From contig JAVBUZ010000053.1 in the NCBI GenBank assembly GCA_031554725.1, positions 1 through 8,266 on the forward strand: DNA of 8,266 nt, in the 5' to 3' direction. The position numbers were made by a program, and so were the translations under genes. The DNA comes from JAVBUZ01 sp031554725 (GTDB lineage Bacteria > Bacillota > Clostridia > Lachnospirales > Lachnospiraceae). The notes under the pieces were generated by a model. The model worked only from the letters and a program-made list of their open reading frames with translations, was not told where the DNA came from and ran no database searches. Shown one piece after another: positions 1 through 5,932 of this stretch; position 1 is the first letter of the stretch, and every line of letters begins with the position of its first letter.

Positions 1-1679
1 TGGATTCTTCAAGACCTTTTCCTTTGATAAGAAACAAATCTCTAAATATTGGAGCGCTTGTAAGTAAAAAGGGTGAAAAGGCAGAAATGGAATTTGCGAC
101 AGTACAGGTGCCAAGTGGACTTCCAAGAATTGTTCTTTTTCCGGCGACTGGAAAAGAGAAAAAGGTAATTCTTTTAGAAGAAATTATTGAGCGTAACATT
201 CACAAATTATTTTTGAATTATGATATTGTTTGCGCCCATCCCTTCCGTATTATGAGAAATGCAGATTTAACCATAGAAGAAGATGAGGCAGCAGACTTAT
301 TAAAAGAAATAGAAAAGCAATTAAAGAAGAGACAATGGGGAGAAGCTATCCGCTTAGAGGTAGAAAGCGGGATTGATAAGCGCCTTCTTAAGCTTATTAA
401 GGATGAGCTTTCCATTCAAGAAGAAAATATTTATTATATTGACGGGCCTTTAGATTTAACCTTCCTAATGAAAATGTATGGATTGGAAGGATTTGAACAT
501 CTAAAAAGTAAACCCTATACGCCACAACCAGTTTCAAGACTTCCTCATGGATGCGATATTTTTGAAGCAATTCGCGAAGGGGATGTTTTACTTCACCACC
601 CATATCAAACATTTACACCGGTAGTAGATTTTATCAGACAGGCAGCAGTAGACCCTAATGTACTAGCGATTAAACAAACGCTATATCGTGTAAGTGGTAA
701 TTCACCAATTATTGCGGCGTTAGCCCAGGCAGCAGAAAATGGAAAACAGGTTTCTGTACTAGTAGAGCTAAAAGCACGTTTTGATGAAGAAAATAATATT
801 GTATGGGCAAGGATGCTAGAAAAAGCGGGTTGCCATGTTATTTATGGTCTTGTTGGTTTAAAAACTCATAGTAAAATAACCTTAGTAGTTAGAAGAGAAG
901 AAGAGGGCATTAGACGTTATGTTCATTTAGGAACAGGAAACTATAATGATGCTACAGCAAAGCTATATACGGATATAGGTCTACTTACCTGTAGAGAAAC
1001 CATAGGTGAGGATGCAACTGCTGTATTTAATATGCTTTCAGGCTACTCTGAACCCCTACACTGGAATAAATTATCGTTAGCGCCTTTATGGCTAAAGGAC
1101 AATTTTCTGCACCTAATCGATAGAGAAAAAAACCATGCATTAGCTGGCAAGCCAGCACATATAATTGCAAAGATGAATTCCTTATGTGACCCAGATGTTA
1201 TGGCGGCATTGTATGCAGCTAGCGCAGCAGGAGTCAAAGTTGAATTAATCATCCGTGGAATATGTTGCTTGAAGGTGGGAATTCCTGGCGTAAGTGAAAA
1301 TATATCCGTTCGTTCCATTGTAGGTAACTTTTTAGAACACAGCCGTATTTTTTATTTTGAGAATGGCGGAACCGACGAGATATATTGTGCTAGTGCAGAC
1401 TGGATGCCACGAAACTTAGAACGACGTGTAGAAATCATGTTCCCAGTAGAAGAACCTTCTTTAAAAGAGGAACTAAAGCATATTCTTCATAGTCAGCTAA
1501 GAGATACTGTAAAAGCTCATGTACTAATGCCAGAAGGTCATTATGAAAAAATAGATAGGAGAGGAAAAGAAACCTTTACCGCACAGGATGCTTTTTGTGA
1601 AGAGGCAATAATAGCAGCAAACGAAGACATCCAGGAAGAAAAAGCAAGGGTTTTTATTCCAGAGAAGCACCATGAATAA
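1..1679 (+). CDS. ppk1: Polyphosphate kinase 1 (PPK1), 5'-truncated by window edge
   Basis: PPK1 reversibly transfers the terminal phosphate of ATP to a growing inorganic polyphosphate chain through a phosphohistidine intermediate. The frame is open to the window edge and already reads SRPFPLIRNKSLNIG, a conserved internal PPK1 segment. The TTG at 24 is therefore not the true start, and roughly 130-150 N-terminal residues of the usual ~700 lie upstream. The visible 558 residues cover the head domain and both C-terminal phospholipase-D-like domains. Seen: LYRV (codons near 684-695) and KARFDEE (near 771-791), whose arginines match the Mg/phosphate-binding pair of the E. coli enzyme. The LKTHSK histidine (867-869) matches the autophosphorylated His435, and the FLEHSR histidine (1338-1340) matches His592. 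VHLGTGNYN and SADWMPRN are also present. No break or missing catalytic residue is seen. The stop overlaps maf by 8 nt, so the two are probably cotranscribed and translationally coupled. Confidence 0.97.
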   Translation, partial: DSSRPFPLIRNKSLNIGALVSKKGEKAEMEFATVQVPSGLPRIVLFPATGKEKKVILLEEIIERNIHKLFLNYDIVCAHPFRIMRNADLTIEEDEAADLLKEIEKQLKKRQWGEAIRLEVESGIDKRLLKLIKDELSIQEENIYYIDGPLDLTFLMKMYGLEGFEHLKSKPYTPQPVSRLPHGCDIFEAIREGDVLLHHPYQTFTPVVDFIRQAAVDPNVLAIKQTLYRVSGNSPIIAALAQAAENGKQVSVLVELKARFDEENNIVWARMLEKAGCHVIYGLVGLKTHSKITLVVRREEEGIRRYVHLGTGNYNDATAKLYTDIGLLTCRETIGEDATAVFNMLSGYSEPLHWNKLSLAPLWLKDNFLHLIDREKNHALAGKPAHIIAKMNSLCDPDVMAALYAASAAGVKVELIIRGICCLKVGIPGVSENISVRSIVGNFLEHSRIFYFENGGTDEIYCASADWMPRNLERRVEIMFPVEEPSLKEELKHILHSQLRDTVKAHVLMPEGHYEKIDRRGKETFTAQDAFCEEAIIAANEDIQEEKARVFIPEKHHE

Positions 1680-2244
1680 GATAATACTTGCTTCGGCATC
1701 GCCAAGAAGAAGAGAGCTTTTAGAACAAATTGGTTTTGAATTTGAAGTGATGACAAGCGATTGCGAAGAAAAAATTACTTCCTTAGATCCGATTCAGATT
1801 GTCGAAGAGCTTTCTAGGCAAAAAGCCGAGAATGTATTTGAAAAACAAGAAGGGAAAAAAGACATAATAGTTATAGGCGCAGATACAATTGTTGTATTTG
1901 AAGGTAAAATAATGGGAAAGCCTAAAAGCTATGAAGACGCTTGTGATATGCTGTTAAAGTTGCAAGGGGAAACCCATAAGGTATATACAGGCGTTACCTT
2001 TTGTTACGAAAAGAACAATCAGAAGCTGCATAAGACCTTTTATGAATGTACAGAGGTTTCTTTTTATTCTGCGACAGAGGAAGAAATCAGAAACTACGTA
2101 GACTCAGAGGAGCCAATGGATAAGGCTGGTGCATATGGTATTCAAGGAAGAGGCGCTGTTTTTGTAGAGAAAATTAAGGGTGACTATAACAACGTTGTAG
2201 GTCTACCAATAGCAAGATTATATAAGGAAATAAAAACATTATAA
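1672..2244 (+). CDS. maf: Maf family nucleoside triphosphate pyrophosphatase (dTTP/UTP type)
   Basis: Maf proteins hydrolyse non-canonical or excess nucleoside triphosphates to the monophosphate plus pyrophosphate. They act in nucleotide-pool cleaning and have been linked to septum inhibition. The 190-residue length is normal. Seen: N-terminal ILASASPRRRELL (residues 5-17) with the SxRR substrate loop, IGADTIV (68-74) with the catalytic Asp71, GKP (82-84), and DKAGAYGIQGRGAVFVEKI (150-168). DKAGAYGIQG is typical of the YhdE/B. subtilis Maf branch acting on dTTP/UTP and related pyrimidines rather than the YceF m7GTP branch; the substrate call is from family knowledge. The ATG lies inside the end of ppk1, with AGAGAAG (1661-1667) as a weak ribosome binding site, which supports coupling. 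No convincing terminator follows: a 5-bp stem at 2250-2262 lacks a T-tract. Confidence 0.95.
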   Translation: MNKIILASASPRRRELLEQIGFEFEVMTSDCEEKITSLDPIQIVEELSRQKAENVFEKQEGKKDIIVIGADTIVVFEGKIMGKPKSYEDACDMLLKLQGETHKVYTGVTFCYEKNNQKLHKTFYECTEVSFYSATEEEIRNYVDSEEPMDKAGAYGIQGRGAVFVEKIKGDYNNVVGLPIARLYKEIKTL

Positions 2245-2261
2245 AAAACAGTAGGAACTAC

Positions 2262-2290
2262 TTGACTATAGAACATAGAATGCATATTAT
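2262..2290 (+). promoter_or_regulatory. Sigma-A type promoter for the 87-aa acidic protein
   Basis: TTGACT (2262-2267) and TATTAT (2285-2290) are separated by exactly 17 nt. Each hexamer has one mismatch to the vegetative consensus. It lies between the maf stop and the next ribosome binding site, so transcription would start near 2297. Called from sequence only. Confidence 0.75.
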
Positions 2291-2324
2291 TTAAGCAAAC
2301 GAAATAAATAGGAGGCATATTCTT

Positions 2325-2588
2325 ATGCATGAATTTGATGATGTTGTATTAAAATGTTTTCTGAAAAAACAATTACAGTTATTCCCAGAACCAGTGGCAG
2401 AAAACTTAGAAGAGGCAGAGTCCTTTTTAGAAGAATGCATGGCTGTAATCGTAGATTCTGTGAAGGAAGTAATTGAGTTTTTTGAAGAAGAAGGCATTGA
2501 CATGGAAGGTGCTATGGACGAAGAGATTCTAGAAGCAGACGAAGTGTTTGATATAGGCGATGGAAGATATTTAATTGTAATTGGATAG
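2325..2588 (+). CDS. Small acidic protein of unknown function, 87 aa
   Basis: I cannot assign a function. The start is well supported: AGGAGG (2310-2315) sits 9 nt before the ATG, downstream of a near-consensus promoter, and a terminator follows the stop. The product is very acidic (26 Asp/Glu of 87 against about 5 Lys/Arg) with no signal peptide or membrane segment, so it is probably cytosolic. Residues ~25-55 look helical and hold most of the glutamates (NLEEAESFLEEC, KEVIEFFEEEGID). The C-terminus ends in a short hydrophobic strand after a GDG turn (DIGDGRYLIVIG). It has two cysteines (11 and 38) and no recognisable metal or nucleotide motif. From memory, similar small proteins occur in Lachnospiraceae and are sometimes labelled glyoxalase; nothing in the sequence supports that label. 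The real-gene call rests on signals, composition and context. Confidence 0.85.
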   Translation: MHEFDDVVLKCFLKKQLQLFPEPVAENLEEAESFLEECMAVIVDSVKEVIEFFEEEGIDMEGAMDEEILEADEVFDIGDGRYLIVIG

Positions 2589-2591
2589 AAT

Positions 2592-2651
2592 GCAAGAAAG
2601 CATCAAAAAGACGGAACACTACCGTCTTTTTTGGTAGAATGCATTTTTTGC
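2592..2651 (+). repeat. 60-nt imperfect palindrome enclosing the terminator
   Basis: Outside the terminator stem, 2592-2603 (GCAAGAAAGCAT) can pair with 2639-2651 over 12 positions, with one G-U pair and one bulged A at 2643. With the inner 10-bp stem this gives a long two-part hairpin separated by an internal loop (C2604 on one side, 2632-2638 on the other). Its right end is 1 nt from the -35 of the next promoter. Confidence 0.6.
2605..2632 (+). terminator. Rho-independent terminator after the 87-aa gene
   Basis: The left arm at 2605-2614 (AAAAAGACGG) pairs perfectly over 10 bp with 2622-2631 (CCGTCTTTTT), around a 7-nt loop. The right arm itself ends in six Ts (2627-2632). It lies 16 nt after the stop codon. 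Because the left arm starts with As, the reverse strand also ends in Ts, but there is no convergent gene to use it. Confidence 0.88.
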
Positions 2652-2652
2652 T

Positions 2653-2680
2653 TTTACAACAAGCTTAGATATGGTATAAT
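2653..2680 (+). promoter_or_regulatory. Extended -10 promoter for the deacetylase-bactofilin operon
   Basis: TTTACA (2653-2658, one mismatch to TTGACA) is followed after 16 nt by a perfect TATAAT (2675-2680). The TG at 2672-2673 one base upstream makes an extended -10 element. Transcription would start near 2687, leaving a short leader before the ribosome binding site at 2697-2702. Confidence 0.83.
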
Positions 2681-2709
2681 TATTTGTAATTATGTGAAGG
2701 AGTAAGACG

Positions 2710-3657
2710 ATGGCAGAAATTAGCGAGGAGCAGCGGCTTGCGAGAAAACAGCGGGTCCAGACACTAAAGAAATTAATCATTCTTTTGCTGATTACATCGA
2801 TATTGATTCCTATATTTTTGTGTATTTTTCTATTTGTACGAATAAGTGTCTTAGAAGGCCAAGTAGGCGAACTAAAAGAAATGATACAAGTTTTGCAGAT
2901 TAGTCAAGAATCGGTGCAGGCAGAAAAGAGTTTAGTCAAGCAAGAAGCTATGACCGGCTTTATTTTAGATACCAAGGAAGAAGCCATAGGCGCAGAAACG
3001 TTTGATATTCAGGAGCAGGACGAAGTATCTTATAGAAAGGTCTACTTAACATTTGATGATGGTCCCAGTGCTTACACTGATGAAATATTGGACATTTTGG
3101 CTGAGTACGGTGTAAAGGCCACTTTTTTTGTGATTGGAAAAGAAGATGAAAAGTCTCAAGAAGCCCTAAAACGTATTGTAGAGGAAGGTCATACCTTGGG
3201 AATGCATTCTTATAGTCATAAATACAGTGAGATCTACGCATCAAAGGAGGCATTTGCCGAAGATGTGAGCAGGTTACAGGAATATTTATATGAGGTAACG
3301 GGAGCATGGAGTAGAATATATCGTTTTCCGGGCGGTAGCTCGAATACGGTAAGTAAAACGGATATGCATGAACTTATTGACTACCTAAATGAACAAGGAA
3401 TTGCTTATTACGATTGGAACATTACTTCAAAGGATGCCACGAAGGGACAACTATCAGCGAAGGAAATTATAGCAAATTCTACAAAAGATATGAACAAACA
3501 TAATAATGCAATTATTTTGATGCATGACGCGGCGGATAAATCCACCACAATTGAAGCATTACCAACCATTTTAGAAAATATTTTGGCTATGGAGGACACG
3601 GTGATTTTACCGATTACCGACGATACTGTGCCTATCCAACATATTACAAACAACTAG
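2710..3657 (+). CDS. Membrane-anchored polysaccharide (peptidoglycan) deacetylase, NodB/CE4 family
   Basis: CE4 enzymes remove N-acetyl groups from GlcNAc or MurNAc in wall polymers, often changing lysozyme sensitivity. The 315-residue protein has a short Lys/Arg-rich cytosolic tail (1-21), one hydrophobic segment (~22-43) acting as signal anchor, a helical stalk (~45-80) and an outside NodB domain (~110-300). All catalytic motifs are present: TFDDGPS (114-120, with the general-base and metal Asp116/Asp117), HSYSH (166-170, metal histidines), RFPGG (205-209), YDWN (234-237) and LMHD (270-273, catalytic His272). It therefore looks active and metal dependent. The exact polymer cannot be read from sequence. 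AAGGAG (2697-2702) is 7 nt before the ATG, and a strong promoter lies just upstream. The bactofilin gene starts 29 nt after the stop, implying cotranscription. Confidence 0.93.
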   Translation: MAEISEEQRLARKQRVQTLKKLIILLLITSILIPIFLCIFLFVRISVLEGQVGELKEMIQVLQISQESVQAEKSLVKQEAMTGFILDTKEEAIGAETFDIQEQDEVSYRKVYLTFDDGPSAYTDEILDILAEYGVKATFFVIGKEDEKSQEALKRIVEEGHTLGMHSYSHKYSEIYASKEAFAEDVSRLQEYLYEVTGAWSRIYRFPGGSSNTVSKTDMHELIDYLNEQGIAYYDWNITSKDATKGQLSAKEIIANSTKDMNKHNNAIILMHDAADKSTTIEALPTILENILAMEDTVILPITDDTVPIQHITNN

Positions 3658-3674
3658 AAACAAACTAGAAACGG
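3653..3674 (+). repeat. 11-bp imperfect tandem duplication at the deacetylase stop
   Basis: ACTAGAAACAA (3653-3663) is followed directly by ACTAGAAACGG (3664-3674), 9 of 11 bases identical. The first copy carries the deacetylase TAG stop and the second runs into the bactofilin ribosome binding site. It looks like replication slippage. Confidence 0.7.
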
Positions 3675-3686
3675 AGGAATAAGGAG
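3673..3686 (+). promoter_or_regulatory. Tandem Shine-Dalgarno sequences before bactofilin
   Basis: GGAGG (3673-3677) lies 9 nt before the ATG at 3687 and is the functional candidate. A second AAGGAG (3681-3686) directly abuts the start codon, too close to direct initiation there. Confidence 0.6.
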
Positions 3687-4559
3687 ATGGGGTTTTTCTC
3701 AGATTTAAAAGAAGATTTATCTCAAGCGGTAAACGAACTATTACCAGAAGAGGAACTGAAGAAAGCAAAAAATGATAATGCAGAGGAGCAGGATGTTATA
3801 GAAGTATCGGTAGACGATATGGAGCAGCTGGATGCATTGCTAGAAAGAGTCGATTCCATTGAAGTTCCAGAGGATATGGATATCACAAAAATAGAAGAAG
3901 ATGCTGCTGACTTACAGGCAGATGAAGTGCAGGAAATAGAAGAAATCAAAGAAGTCGAAGAAGCAGACGAAGAATTTGAAGAGGAAGAAGAATTTGAAGA
4001 CAATGATTTAGAAGCAAGCATTAGGGCAGCATTTGGAGAAAAAGAAGAGACAGTAACAGGGGGAACCAAAATGGATATACAAGTTAAAAATGTATCTGAC
4101 GAAACAGCAATTATTACTGCAGGAATGACTATCACTGGTGATATCATTTCAGAAGGTTCTATCGAAGTAATTGGAACAATTATGGGAAATGTAGAAGCTT
4201 TAGGTAAGTTAAACGTAACAGGTGTTATTAACGGAAATTCCAAAGCAGCAGAGGTTTATGCTGATACCGCAAGAATCACAGGTGAAGTAGTGAGTGAAGG
4301 AGCTATTAAAATTGGACAAAGCTCTGTTATTATCGGAAATATTGTTGGTAAAAGTGCAGTTATTGCAGGTGCTATAAAGGGTGATATTGATGTTCACGGT
4401 CCAGTAGTATTAGATGCATCAGCAATTGTTATGGGAAATATTAAATCACAGTCAGTACAGATTAACAATGGAGCTGTTATTGAAGGTATGTGCTCACAGT
4501 GTTATGCGGATGTTAATCCTACATCTTTCTTTGAAGATTATAAGAAAACAAAAAAATAA
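3687..4559 (+). CDS. Bactofilin (polymer-forming cytoskeletal protein) with long acidic N-terminal extension
   Basis: Bactofilins assemble without nucleotide into filaments and scaffold wall enzymes in many bacteria. The 290 residues divide into an N-terminal amphipathic-looking segment (MGFFSDLKEDLSQAVNELLP, 1-20), a strongly acidic, probably disordered stretch (~20-110, densest at 82-107), and the beta-helix domain (~135-270). Repeating short strands turn at G-N/D/E-I/V steps near residues 151, 167, 183, 199, 217, 232 and 250, a 15-18 residue rung spacing that fits the bactofilin fold. The tail holds a CSQC motif (269-272) and a basic end. Typical bactofilins are shorter, with brief termini, so the ~130-residue N-terminal part is the odd element. 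An in-frame ATG at 4071 (Met129), preceded by AGGGGG, could start a domain-only form. It sits between the wall deacetylase and pyrH, close to both. Confidence 0.9.
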   Translation: MGFFSDLKEDLSQAVNELLPEEELKKAKNDNAEEQDVIEVSVDDMEQLDALLERVDSIEVPEDMDITKIEEDAADLQADEVQEIEEIKEVEEADEEFEEEEEFEDNDLEASIRAAFGEKEETVTGGTKMDIQVKNVSDETAIITAGMTITGDIISEGSIEVIGTIMGNVEALGKLNVTGVINGNSKAAEVYADTARITGEVVSEGAIKIGQSSVIIGNIVGKSAVIAGAIKGDIDVHGPVVLDASAIVMGNIKSQSVQINNGAVIEGMCSQCYADVNPTSFFEDYKKTKK

Positions 4560-4579
4560 ATTGATAATGGGTGGATGAC

Positions 4580-5275
4580 ATGCGAAGAATACTTTTAAAA
4601 TTAAGCGGCGAAGCTTTGGCCGGAGACAAGAAAACTGGGTTTGATGAAGCAACAGTTCATAAGGTAGCTGTTCAAGTAAAAGAATTAGTGGATAGTGGTG
4701 TACAAGTTGGTATTGTAATTGGCGGCGGCAATTTTTGGCGTGGACGTTCTAGCGAAAATATTGACAGGACCAAGGCTGATCAAATTGGTATGCTAGCAAC
4801 AATTATGAATTGTATTTATGTATCTGAGATTTTTCGCTCAACAGGAATGATGACGAATGTTCTTACTCCTTTCGAATGCGGATCATTTACAAAGCTTTTT
4901 TCAAAGGATAGAGCCAACAAGTATTTTGAAAAGGGAATGGTGGTTTTCTTTGCAGGAGGTACGGGACATCCTTACTTCTCAACAGATACTGGGGTAGTGC
5001 TTCGCGCGATTGAGGTTGATGCAGATTGCATCCTATTAGCAAAATCTATCGATGGAGTGTATGATGATGATCCAGCTAAAAATGCAGCAGCTAAGAAGTA
5101 TGATGAGGTAACTATTGATGAGGTTATAGCAAAGAATCTGCAAGTTGTTGATATGACAGCATCTATTTTAGCGAGAGATAATAAGATGCCTATGTGGGTA
5201 TTTGGACTAAACGAAGAAAATAGCATTGTTAATACAATGAATGGCAAATTCACAGGAACCAAGGTTGTGATATAA
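4580..5275 (+). CDS. pyrH: Uridylate kinase (UMP kinase)
   Basis: PyrH phosphorylates UMP to UDP with ATP. It belongs to the amino-acid kinase fold and is normally a hexamer controlled by GTP and UTP. I choose ATG 4580 (231 aa) over the in-frame GTG at 4571: the product then starts MRRILLKLSGEAL, matching the family, and GGGTGGA (4569-4575) serves as its ribosome binding site, whereas the GTG has none. Seen: Lys7 with SGEAL (9-13), GGGNFWRG (48-55), DRTKADQIGMLAT (62-74), GTGHPYFSTDT (127-137) and DGVYDDDP (158-165). These cover the nucleotide and UMP sites. The stretch 98-117 (FECGSFTKLFSKDRANKYFE) differs from the EPYIRRKAIRHLEK-type segment of B. subtilis PyrH. It starts 20 nt after the bactofilin stop with no visible promoter between, so it is probably in the same transcript. 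Confidence 0.95.
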   Translation: MRRILLKLSGEALAGDKKTGFDEATVHKVAVQVKELVDSGVQVGIVIGGGNFWRGRSSENIDRTKADQIGMLATIMNCIYVSEIFRSTGMMTNVLTPFECGSFTKLFSKDRANKYFEKGMVVFFAGGTGHPYFSTDTGVVLRAIEVDADCILLAKSIDGVYDDDPAKNAAAKKYDEVTIDEVIAKNLQVVDMTASILARDNKMPMWVFGLNEENSIVNTMNGKFTGTKVVI

Positions 5276-5296
5276 ACTGGAAAGGAAAGATTTAAG

Positions 5297-5848
5297 ATGG
5301 AACAAAGATTACAGCAGTATGATGACAAAATGAAAAAGGCAATAGAGTATTTGGAGTCAGATTATTTGACAATACGTGCAGGACGTGCAAACCCTCATGT
5401 ATTAGATAAGCTAAGAATAGATTATTACGGAACACCAACCCCAATTCAGCAGGTTGGTAATATTACTGTACCAGAAGCAAGAATTATTCAGATTGCACCA
5501 TGGGAAAAATCCCTAATCAGAGAGATTGAAAAAGCAATCTTAACATCAGATATTGGTATCAACCCTTCTAATGACGGATCTATTATTCGTTTAGTGTTTC
5601 CAGAATTAACAGAAGAACGAAGAAAAGATTTAGCAAAGGATGTAAAGAAAAAAGGGGAAGATGCTAAGATAGCCGTTAGAAATATTCGCCGTGATGGTAA
5701 TGACGCATTTAAGAAATTAGCAAAAGAAGATATATCAGAAGATGAGATTAAACAATTAGAGGACAATCTTCAAAAGCTTACAGACAAATGTATCAAAGAC
5801 ATTGATGCAATGATAGAAGCAAAAACAAAAGAAATCATGACCGTATAA
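5297..5848 (+). CDS. frr: Ribosome recycling factor
   Basis: Frr works with EF-G to split post-termination ribosomes in the cytosol. At 183 residues it is full length (family ~185). Seen: the TIRAGRANPHVLD segment (residues ~26-38), YYGTPTPIQQVGNITVPEARIIQIAPWEK of the beta domain, INPSNDGSIIRLVFPELTEERRKDL at the hinge and return, and a C-terminal helix of alternating charge (VRNIRRDGNDAFKKL onward) completing the three-helix bundle. AAGGA (5282-5286) lies 10 nt before the ATG. It starts 21 nt after pyrH, the common pyrH-frr pairing. An 84-nt gap with an unusual hairpin follows. Confidence 0.97.
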   Translation: MEQRLQQYDDKMKKAIEYLESDYLTIRAGRANPHVLDKLRIDYYGTPTPIQQVGNITVPEARIIQIAPWEKSLIREIEKAILTSDIGINPSNDGSIIRLVFPELTEERRKDLAKDVKKKGEDAKIAVRNIRRDGNDAFKKLAKEDISEDEIKQLEDNLQKLTDKCIKDIDAMIEAKTKEIMTV

Positions 5849-5868
5849 AATATACCTGGTCTTAGAAA

Positions 5869-5914
5869 CGGGAAGGGGAAGGATGATATGGCATTATCGT
5901 CTGACCCCTTCTTG
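5869..5914 (+). promoter_or_regulatory. 46-nt hairpin in the frr-uppS leader, no T-tract
   Basis: The outer stem 5869-5878 pairs with 5905-5914 over 10 bp (core GAAGGGG with CCCCTTC, plus two G-U pairs and a closing C-G). After a 2x2 internal loop (A5879, A5880 against G5903, A5904), the inner stem 5881-5888 pairs with 5895-5902 over 8 bp including two G-U pairs, closing a 6-nt loop (TGGCAT). What follows is TTGACATAAAAGG, not a T-run, so it is not a standard intrinsic terminator. It ends 6 nt before the uppS ribosome binding site (5921-5927). A role in processing, stability or control of uppS is an inference. Confidence 0.5.
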
Positions 5915-5920
5915 ACATAA
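5888..5920 (+). other. Possible 10-codon leader ORF before uppS
   Basis: ATG 5888 to TAA 5918-5920 encodes MALSSDPFLT. AAGGA (5879-5883) lies 4 nt upstream of the ATG within a purine-rich run (5870-5883). The ORF sits inside the hairpin at 5869-5914 and stops directly before the uppS ribosome binding site. It is in the same frame as frr and uppS. Translation is unproven and such short ORFs arise easily by chance. Confidence 0.2.
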
Positions 5921-5932
5921 AAGGGAGCTATT

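Noticed and set aside
24..26. TTG as start codon of the first gene
   Set aside because: The frame is open upstream to the window edge and already encodes conserved PPK1 residues (SRPFP), so the gene begins outside the window.
2250..2262. AGTAG/CTACT stem as a maf terminator
   Set aside because: Only 5 bp with a 3-nt loop and no T-tract; it also runs into the -35 of the next promoter.
2325..2588. Glyoxalase activity for the 87-residue protein
   Set aside because: I recall such labels on similar proteins, but the sequence is too short and lacks the His/Glu metal-ligand pattern of a glyoxalase fold.
3722..4243. 173-residue minus-strand ORF
   Set aside because: It is Ser-rich low complexity, the antisense image of the acidic Glu/Asp codons of the bactofilin. 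It has no family features, and the + strand gene is clear.
4571..4579. GTG start for pyrH adding three residues
   Set aside because: No ribosome binding site upstream. ATG 4580 has GGGTGGA at proper spacing and gives the family N-terminus.
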